Shown piece by piece: positions 61,301-64,000 of a stretch of 64,000 bases of DNA. Source of the DNA: Protonemura montana (lineage: Eukaryota; Arthropoda; Insecta; Plecoptera; Nemouridae); the NCBI GenBank assembly GCA_947568835.1, contig OX387608.1, positions 12,252,001 through 12,316,000 of the forward strand, in the 5' to 3' direction. The stretch's first letter is position 1. The number at the start of each line of letters is the position of its first letter. The position numbers and the translations under genes were made by a program. The notes beneath the pieces are model-generated. The model was not told where the DNA came from. It saw only the letters and a list, made by a program, of their open reading frames with translations, and did not search any database.

Positions 61301-63509
61301 TTCTATGCATTTACAAATGTATTCTCCGTGTTCTGGTACGGACACAGAGTGGTACCTGTTTTTTAAAACCCTCGACAACACGATAACCAAAATTTAAAGT
61401 GTATATTACTTCTATTTAATCATCGAAGTAGAGATACTATGTTCAGAAACTAAATTATTTATCAACTTTATGTTGCCCTAGTTCCACCCATGGACTTATT
61501 TGCGAAGCGGACTCTTACAAAACAAACATTCGCGCGCACCGCAAGGGAATTGAAAACAGTTCACCTACATTACCAACGTCAATTTCAAACTCCATTCAGA
61601 AAATAGAAAAGAACAAAGCACCCTATATACACCAGACAGTCAAACCTTATACTTTATAGTATACCTACACACAAACGTGCGCTCAGAATTATAATTTAAA
61701 ACCTCCCCCTTTGATATGTGCCCCGTGAAATTCGTAGCTATACGACTATTTAGATCCTTGAGTTTAGATCCCCCAATTGGTAAGCCATAAACAGACATCT
61801 GCCACGTTACAGATGTTAGGTTGTTGATCTGTAAGCACTATCATGCCTTACCCATGTGTTTACTAAACTGTGAATGGGCTACAGATATTGACTTTTGTAT
61901 GCTTGCCATTGGGCGATTCATCGATTTATATGCAGTGCATTCGTTACTTTACAATTATTGGCGCGTGAAACTGTGTATTAATCATACTCACTGGCGTTTT
62001 TGGCAAGGTTCTGAGTTCGTTGACTAGCCATGGGAGTGTCGTGAGGTGGACAGCAGATAAAAAGGTGTGACTTGGTTTTCATCACAGATATCAGCGTCTG
62101 CAAATATCTGTAGAATACAGAAGTGCATTTTTATGTTACTGACTGGATCTGCAATGCGTAACTTTTTTGCACGTTTCTGGCACTGATTCGTTGCGCTGCA
62201 GTTGGCCAACTTTGTTTCTATGCGATCTCAGCTGTTTATGTTATAATTTTTCAAATAGGGTTCGTCAGAGGGTGTAATTAAAGAATCGTTATTTGTTTTA
62301 TAGAAACTAAGTATTTTTTTTCCTTCAGTGACAAGAAATACGAAAAATAAACGTTCGTGGTGCTCTGTGGTTTTGACAAAGGCAAGCACTCGTGATTGAT
62401 TGCATCATGAGCAAACAACGCGCTACTCGATGAAATTTGAAGTTGTAACTGCCAAACACCCTCGAGAACTTTTGCAAGTTCGCGTTCAATTGATTCTCAA
62501 TTAGTAATTGTTTAAAACTCTTCACATTTACGAGCACTTTTTTTCTTTGCTAATCGCCTACCACAAAATAACCAAACAGGGGAATCTAGTTCATCCCCAA
62601 ATTACCTACATCTCCTTGTTAGGCTGAAACCACGTCATCGTTGAGTCTCGCAACCTGTTCAATGTGAAAAATATCGAGATAATAAATTATTCAAACAACA
62701 AACCAATAGTGACATTCTGGATAGAAGTGTTTTTGACATTGATTTTGAATTTGATTGATGTGGGATTAAAAAATACCAGCTATGAAATGAATGAGCCAGA
62801 ATTTCCGGCTTGTGCGGGAGAGGTGATGGGGGATGGGGTGAAGGATGAGGGAGGCGGAAAGTAAATTAAGGGCGCCAATATATAGTCTTTTAATAATAGC
62901 AATATATTTTCTATCTGAACCTGACTGACCACACAGTACCTACCTGTCATGTCATGAGTCAGGTCTTCCAAAAAATGATATTAAAAAAGAAATGGGCGCC
63001 TAAGCACTTGTGCTCCTTGCATTTTTTACTATACTGAAAGCAAAATAGGGGCGCCATATTCTTCTGCCCCCTCCCCCTGACTACACCAGTGAATATACAT
63101 CTCTTCACGATTGTAGACCGCGGTTCCCAAACAATTGAGTGTAGCCATTTTTAGTGCAATTATCTCAACGAAACCTAACTTAATTTCAAAAACAAGAAAC
63201 ATTTTTTTATTGAGGCAAAGACTAACAAAATAACTTTCATATTGTGTTTTCACCATTTGTAGGAACTGCTTCTAAATGTACGTCTTTGATTTCCCAACGG
63301 CTATTTTCCTTTTCTTTAACATGAATTAGGTTCTGTAATCGGAACTAACCCTGCATTGTCTGCTCTGCTGTTCCAGGTGCTAACCCCGCAGAAGTTTGGC
63401 GATGTTTACCTCTATGATTGCCCCCCTACGAGGAAGTCCCCGAGCGGTCAGGGTCCATGTCAGGGACGGTATGACGTTCCTGCCCATATCGCCCAACCGG
63501 ACTCACAGG
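22290..63509 (+). CDS. BCAR1: CAS-family adhesion scaffold (p130Cas/BCAR1/NEDD9 type), 5' part
   Basis: Gene-level entry. Predicted exons are 22290-22313 (or 13864-13965), 41820-42107 and 63377-63509, with more beyond the window. All inner junctions are phase 0; the last donor, at 63510, is phase 1. CAS proteins are cytoplasmic docking proteins at integrin adhesions. The SH3 domain binds proline motifs of FAK/Pyk2 and phosphatases, and the YxxP substrate region is phosphorylated by Src/FAK and recruits Crk. The four-helix FAT-like C-terminus and Src-binding serine-rich part are not in this window. The introns are about 19.5 kb (from exon 1b) and 21.3 kb, typical of a large insect gene loaded with non-autonomous repeats. 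Arthropods generally have a single CAS gene, so the symbol marks the family rather than a strict orthologue of BCAR1 over NEDD9. Confidence 0.85.
23952..24212 (+). mobile_element. Interspersed repeat S, copy 2
   Basis: Matches 19492-19757 over about 260 bp, including CCACAGCTGCTA, TGTTGCCAATAGTGTGATGA and GGCCGATTAGTTGTATCC. As at the first copy, a P element lies within the next 0.5 kb. Confidence 0.7.
24644..24763 (+). mobile_element. Foldback SINE P, copy 2 (internally deleted)
   Basis: Starts with the family 5' end (GAAATCTTATTTAAATTG, then CGCTTGCAATGCGCGGGGTA) and ends in the A-rich ATAACAATAAAA. The tRNA-like centre is gone, leaving the two inverted arms almost fused (AACCGTTTCAAAAATTGGTG, then AACGGTTATTGTGTTGATAA). 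Diverged direct repeats TTGGTCGAACATT / TTGGCCGAACGTT flank it (24631-24643 and 24764-24776). Confidence 0.75.
24829..24985 (-). mobile_element. tRNA-derived SINE T, copy 2
   Basis: On the minus strand GGATAGCTCAGTTAGTAGAA is the A box and CCCGGGTTCTGATCCCGG forms a B box within a pairable T arm. The 3' part ends in TCAGTCTAGCTTCC, as in copy 1. The tRNA-like part is better preserved than in copy 1, but an intact acceptor stem and 3' CCA context are absent, so it is a SINE head and not a tRNA gene. Confidence 0.7.
25032..25338 (-). mobile_element. 5S-headed SINE, copy d (truncated at both ends)
   Basis: The body matches the family from GGCACTGGTCTAATGGCGTC to CCCGAACAGAACTGGTCACG. It lacks both the 3' GTTTAACGACGC block and the whole 5S-like head. 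Because the 3' end is also missing, later deletion rather than 5' truncation alone must have occurred. Confidence 0.85.
25736..26050 (-). mobile_element. Foldback tRNA-like SINE P, copy 3 (full dimer)
   Basis: Flanked by 11-bp direct repeats ATATTATGATA / ATATTACGATA (25725-25735 and 26051-26061). Two tRNA-like units face each other: one on the minus strand (A box region GAGCTGTTTGG read in reverse, B box GAAGTTCGAGTCC) and one, partly deleted, on the plus strand (GATCGAGGTTCGAGTCCTCG). Each is followed by TTGAGACG and a TATAGTGTTGATAATAA end. The minus-strand 5' end (AGGATGAAATCTTATTTAAA) and the 3' A-run fix the orientation. This copy shows the ancestral head-to-head design. Confidence 0.85.
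26422..26776 (+). mobile_element. MITE-like element M, copy 4 (best termini)
   Basis: The ends GGTGTATAGTGTATGCCAAA and its inverse, TTTTTGAGGTACACTATACACC at the right, make a terminal inverted repeat of about 30 bp with a few mismatches. The body carries GGCACGTGAGTTGGCAACAC, shared with copies 1, 5 and 6. No open reading frame for a transposase. A clear target duplication is not visible. Confidence 0.75.
29281..29551 (+). mobile_element. Interspersed repeat R, copy 3
   Basis: Contains CTTCGCGAAAAATGACCGCC at the 5' side, TATTTCTCGCAGATTCCTCG in the centre, and GCCATTGGGTGGCAGCTACC with CCACGTGTTGC at the 3' side. The final GCTCGTTTG block is lost. Confidence 0.75.
30623..30639 (+). repeat. 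Run of 17 C
   Basis: Uninterrupted C homopolymer, the longest in the window. Its true length is uncertain in any assembly. Confidence 0.8.
32003..32278 (-). mobile_element. Interspersed repeat R, copy 4
   Basis: Reverse copy: TTTCTGCTCAGCAAACAAGT, then GGTAGGTACCGCACGATGGC, then AAACATCGATGCATGTAAAT, ending GCGCTATGATAGTACGATAC. The last block defines the family's 5' end. Confidence 0.75.
32841..33148 (+). mobile_element. Interspersed repeat R, copy 5 (near full length)
   Basis: Starts at the CGTACTACCATAGTGCTTAT block, which is the inverse of the end of copy 4. It continues through the GAGACTGGTTTAAGCTCAAT centre to the GCCGGCTCGTTTGCTCAT and ACATTAACGCTGGCC blocks. With copy 7 it gives the best view of the whole unit, about 310-370 bp. 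Confidence 0.8.
33419..33432 (+). repeat. Run of 14 G
   Basis: Uninterrupted G homopolymer, similar to the run at 18576. Confidence 0.8.
33836..34183 (+). mobile_element. MITE-like element M, copy 5
   Basis: The body matches copies 4 and 6 (AAGTGAGTTGGCAACACAGC, AATCGAACAAAGACAC). The right end TTTGGGACGTACCATAC is the inverted terminus. The left end is diverged, so its boundary is approximate. Confidence 0.65.
36830..37445 (+). mobile_element. Interspersed repeat R, copy 6, split by a nested insertion
   Basis: The 5' part (36830-37068) has GTTATTTCTCGCAGATTACT and GATTGATAAACGTGTTTCGA. The 3' part (37359-37445) has TGCCGGCTCGTTTGCTCAGC and TTTAACATTAACGCTAGC. Between them lies the hairpin-bearing insert described below, so the insert is younger than this repeat. 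Confidence 0.75.
37069..37358 (+). mobile_element. Insertion carrying a 108-bp near-perfect hairpin
   Basis: Arms 37077-37184 and 37196-37303 are inverted copies of each other with two mismatches over 108 bp and an 11-base loop (TTGAGCTTTGA). The insert continues to CATGAGTCTAAAAACCAACA. It interrupts repeat R copy 6, and possible direct repeats GTCCGGGTCT / GTCCAGGTCT (37063-37072 and 37359-37368) mark the insertion. Single-arm relatives lie near 31146 and 39330. It would be transcribed in the CAS pre-mRNA and fold into long double-stranded RNA. Confidence 0.85.
37632..37661 (+). repeat. 10-bp microsatellite, three units
   Basis: TAAATTAAGC repeated about three times in a row. Confidence 0.8.
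37862..37945 (-). repeat. Lone diverged unit of the 114-bp repeat
   Basis: On the minus strand GAGATTCAACTTTTGGTAGC, CCATGGAGGGTGAGATCGCC and a diverged remainder match one unit of the arrays at 7662 and 57218. Sequence outside the unit also resembles the left flank of the 57218 array, so an interspersed element larger than the unit is involved. Confidence 0.65.
38182..38595 (-). mobile_element. 5S-headed SINE, copy e (full length, old duplication)
   Basis: Complete from GTTTAACGACGCATTGTTTT to the CCAAACCTTTCGGTTT end. The 5S-like head at the right reads on the minus strand TCACCGAAGTTAAGCAACAC. Direct repeats of 17 bp with two differences (GATAAAGAGATTAATTG at 38165 and GATAAAGGGATTTATTG at 38596) flank it as a target-site duplication. 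Open frames on both strands are repeat-derived. Confidence 0.9.
40121..40390 (+). mobile_element. 5S-headed SINE, copy f (degenerate)
   Basis: Plus-strand copy starting inside the 5S-like C-box region (CATTGGATGGGTGTCCATCA). It continues through ACTTCACTCGCATTGCTTAT and TACCGTCCTTCAGAAG to CATCAACACTCATTGCC. The 5' half of the head and the terminal 3' domain are missing. It is the most diverged copy. Confidence 0.75.
41820..42107 (+). CDS. CAS SH3-domain exon
   Basis: Exactly 96 codons between a strong acceptor (TATTTTATGTTCCAG) and donor AAG|GTAATT, phase 0 at both sides. The frame reads SCVARALYDNIAESPDELAF at the start. It has the SH3 ALYDN motif, the RT-loop acidic residues ESPDELAFRKGD, the paired tryptophans of GWWLCSLRGRQG and the PGNRLRIL strand; this matches the CAS family specifically and not SH3 domains in general. 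One change is C in place of the usual V in RQGIxPGN. The remaining 35 codons after the SH3 domain are less conserved, with a basic QGKRRSWH stretch. There is no ATG of its own upstream of the acceptor within the exon, so a separate 5' exon must supply the start. Confidence 0.95.
42517..42884 (-). mobile_element. Interspersed repeat R, copy 7 (longest)
   Basis: Reverse copy starting ATTCAGAGGACCAGCGTTAA, then TTTCTGCTGAGCAAACGAGC, then CTGAAATGCAAGTAATCCGC, ending GCGCTATGGCAGTACGATAC. About 368 bp and apparently complete. The ends are not obviously inverted repeats, so the class of the family is open. Confidence 0.8.
44158..44460 (+). mobile_element. MITE-like element M, copy 6
   Basis: The left end TATAGTGTGTCAGAAAAACT and right end GAGTTTATGGGACTTACC are inverted termini. 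The body has ACTTGAGTTGGCAACACAGC and AACAAAGACCCTCCG, as in copy 1. About 300 bp. Confidence 0.75.
44951..45036 (+). repeat. Lone diverged unit of the 114-bp repeat
   Basis: ATTCAATGGTAAAAGAACTT, then GGCAGCTATGGAAATGCTAA, then CTTCTAAAATCTGCTA match the array unit in order. Clearly older than the arrays. Confidence 0.65.
45879..45931 (-). mobile_element. 5S-headed SINE, copy g (3' fragment)
   Basis: Only the 3' domain is left: GGTGTTTAACGACGCACTGT, then CAACTGGCCCTGCCGCACTG. This fits strong 5' truncation during insertion. Confidence 0.75.
47812..48302 (+). repeat. 54-bp tandem array, left arm of a foldback-like element
   Basis: CTAGACTGTAGCAATGC recurs at 47861, 47914, 47968, 48022, 48076, 48131, 48185 and 48239, giving about nine units of 53-55 bp. 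Each unit also has GCAGTCCTTGTGCTGGTATC and TTCTCTCACGGG. Because 54 is a multiple of three, frames stay open across units on both strands. Confidence 0.95.
49181..49566 (-). repeat. 54-bp tandem array, right arm (inverted)
   Basis: TAGCC of the motif CAGTCTAGCC recurs at 49191, 49245, 49298, 49351, 49406, 49460 and 49514, about seven units of 53-55 bp. It is the reverse complement of the left array. The first unit (49181-49235) is the most diverged. Confidence 0.95.
50305..50460 (+). mobile_element. Interspersed repeat R, copy 8 (3' part)
   Basis: TTGAGTCGTAATCATTTAAT, GCGCCATCGGGTAGTCACCA, TTGCCGGCTCGTTAGCTC and AGTTTAACATTAACAC follow the family order. Truncated at the 5' side. Confidence 0.75.
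50649..50762 (+). CDS. Possible alternative CAS exon (weak)
   Basis: A 38-codon open stretch between CTCAG and a strong donor TAC|GTAAGTGA, phase 0 at both sides, so it could be included or swapped without a frame change. It begins VLFTPIPTRTYVYLSHR, reminiscent of the start of the next exon (VLTPQKFGDVYLYD) and of the TPTRVGQGYVYE segment of vertebrate p130Cas. It lies in a locally GC-richer patch. The acceptor pyrimidine tract is poor and the rest of the peptide has no YxxP. It may be chance. Confidence 0.25.
53493..53563 (+). mobile_element. 5S-headed SINE, copy h (5'-truncated, clean insertion)
   Basis: Only the last 70 bp of the SINE, from CCGACGCCATTAGACCAGTG to GTCGTTAAACACCACAAATA. 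It is flanked by a perfect 11-bp duplication TCCTTGCTCTG (53482-53492 and 53564-53574). 5' truncation plus a target duplication is the signature of LINE-driven retroposition and fixes the 3' end of the family. The interrupted host sequence resembles one 54-bp unit. Confidence 0.9.
54549..54990 (+). mobile_element. 5S-headed SINE, copy i (full-length reference)
   Basis: About 442 bp between 8-bp duplications ATACCATT (54541-54548 and 54991-54998). The head at 54571-54643 follows animal 5S rRNA: CCGGTTCTCGTGTGATCACC, then GAAGTTAAGCAACAC (5S A-box region), then ATGGGTGACC (C-box region). The rest of the element follows: GGAGGGATGAAAGTTAGTAA, ATCAACCTCTCGACAGCATG, TACCGTCCTTCGGAAGGGAC, a GGTTCATCATCATCC stretch and the 3' domain CAGTGCGTCGTTAAACACCA with an A/C-rich tail. 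Confidence 0.93.
57218..57878 (+). repeat. 114-bp tandem array, about 5.8 units
   Basis: Unit starts at 57218, 57332, 57446, 57560, 57674 and 57788, again exactly 114 bp apart. Inner units are nearly identical to each other and to the array at 7662. The first unit (CAATATTAGATTCATCG) and last unit (ATAGAGATGCTCAG) are more diverged, as expected if the array grew from its middle. Confidence 0.95.
58182..58532 (-). mobile_element. MITE-like element M, copy 7
   Basis: The left end TACGGTACGCCCCCAAAACT and right end TTTCTGGGATGCACTATAC are inverted termini with CAGATGTATT / AATGCATCTA next to them. The body has TTTTCAAGGGACAA and GCCAACTCACGTACCTATCC. About 350 bp. Confidence 0.7.
59397..59478 (+). 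repeat. Lone diverged unit of the 114-bp repeat
   Basis: CAATGGTAGATTCGACTTTT, then AGAGATCGCCTGACAGAGCG, then TATGTTACCTCACG match one array unit with small deletions. Confidence 0.7.
63377..63509 (+). CDS. CAS exon with first YxxP substrate motif
   Basis: 44 codons plus one base between acceptor CTGCTGTTCCAG and donor CAGG|GTAAGA. Entry is phase 0, matching the SH3 exon; exit is phase 1. The peptide starts VLTPQKFGDVYLYDCPP, like the conserved V(V/I)TPxRxGxGYVYE segment that opens the substrate domain of vertebrate CAS proteins. It holds RYDVPA, a YDVP motif of the type that binds the Crk SH2 domain after Src/FAK phosphorylation. The following substrate exons are outside the window. Confidence 0.9.
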
Positions 63510-63607
63510 GTAAGATATTATGTGCAATTATGGAATACTGCATTGCACAATCGCCATCATGGCATTTTCTGACGCAGTTTTTTAATTATCGGATTGATTG
63601 ATTATTG

Positions 63608-63975
63608 GACTTTAACGACACATTGTTTTGACAACTGACCCTGCGGCACTGATTTAATGGCGTCGGTGAATGAGTGGATGATAATGAACCTAACCTAGCC
63701 TAGAAGGAAGGCGGGAAAACCTGGTGATGAAACAAAGCCTACTCATGTCGAAGAGCACCAAGGGGACTACCACCTTAACGTCCCTTCCGAAGACGGTACA
63801 AGGCGAATAACATGATTCTTCCACAAATCCATGCTGTTTAAAGGTTGATAAGCAAGGCGAGTGAAGTTGCTGTACTAACTTTCATCCCTTCAACCTCTCT
63901 CCCGAACAGAACTGGTCTTGTGTATGATGGTCACCCATCCAATACCTGACCCAGAGAAGTGTTGCTTAACTTCGA
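63608..63975 (-). mobile_element. 5S-headed SINE, copy j (5' end lost)
   Basis: TTTAACGACACATTGTTTTG at the left (3' end), then the whole body, then ATGGTCACCCATCCAATACC and TGTTGCTTAACTTCG, where it stops inside the 5S-like head. GATT repeats just left of it are the SINE tail. It begins about 100 bp after the CAS exon donor, the closest insertion to a coding exon in the window. Confidence 0.85.
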
Positions 63976-64000
63976 TTTTATTATATGAACTCCCCCAAGG

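Larger units (their letters stand above)
42108..63376 (+). other. Second CAS intron, about 21.3 kb
   Basis: Bounded by AAG|GTAATT and TGCTCTGCTGTTCCAG|GTG. It contains the repeats listed separately and one weak candidate exon at 50649. The stretches 42885-44157, 45932-47811, 48303-49180, 49567-50304, 50763-53481, 55000-57217, 57879-58181 and 59479-63376 show no supported gene. A TATAAAG near 52716 and a TATATAG near 60568 are isolated. A 12-base C run lies at 60631-60642. Confidence 0.7.

Noticed and set aside
62664..62864. Open frame of 66 codons shortly before the last CAS exon
   Set aside because: No acceptor or donor in a matching phase and no CAS-like motif.

Overview
This window looks like a piece of a repeat-rich, AT-rich arthropod nuclear genome, most likely an insect. 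A hemipteran is my guess, on general look only and with low confidence. There is no bacterial, organellar or viral gene content. Coding sequence is very sparse: only two genes can be supported, both on the + strand, and almost all other open reading frames are chance frames in AT-rich DNA or in repeats.

Gene layout. (1) A complete two-exon CFDP1/BCNT/Yeti/Swc5 gene lies at 12446-13322; it encodes a subunit of SWR1/SRCAP-type chromatin remodelers. (2) Downstream on the same strand is the 5' part of a CAS-family scaffold gene (BCAR1/p130Cas/NEDD9 type). Its SH3 exon is at 41820-42107 and the next exon, carrying a YDVP substrate motif, is at 63377-63509; the rest runs off the window. Two candidate first coding exons, at 13864-13965 and 22290-22313, both end in phase 0 and could splice to the SH3 exon. 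The second sits under an Inr+DPE core promoter match with exact spacing and has upstream ORFs in its leader. As I recall, CFDP1 and BCAR1 are also direct neighbours in the same order and orientation in human (16q23.1), so the pair may be a very old linkage.

The rest is intergenic (1-12.1 kb) and two introns of about 20 kb filled with short non-autonomous elements. These are: (a) a SINE family of about 440 bp with a 5S-rRNA-like head, about ten copies, three with visible target-site duplications; (b) tRNA-like SINEs arranged as inverted (foldback) dimers, three copies, each with a target-site duplication; (c) a simpler tRNA-derived SINE, two copies; (d) a MITE-like family of 300-360 bp with similar terminal inverted repeats, seven copies; (e) a medium-size interspersed repeat (R), eight copies, one split by a second insertion that carries a 108-bp near-perfect hairpin; (f) a 114-bp repeat found as two tandem arrays 50 kb apart and as lone units; (g) a foldback-like element of about 1.75 kb whose inverted arms are tandem arrays of a 54-bp unit.

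The two genes probably do not work in one pathway (chromatin remodeling versus integrin/FAK/Src adhesion signalling). Their relation is positional: the CAS upstream promoter region begins within about 0.5 kb of the CFDP1 stop, so shared cis-regulation or read-through is possible. The most unusual content is the retroposon set, especially the 5S-headed SINE, the foldback tRNA-SINE dimers, and the long intronic hairpin that would be transcribed with CAS.
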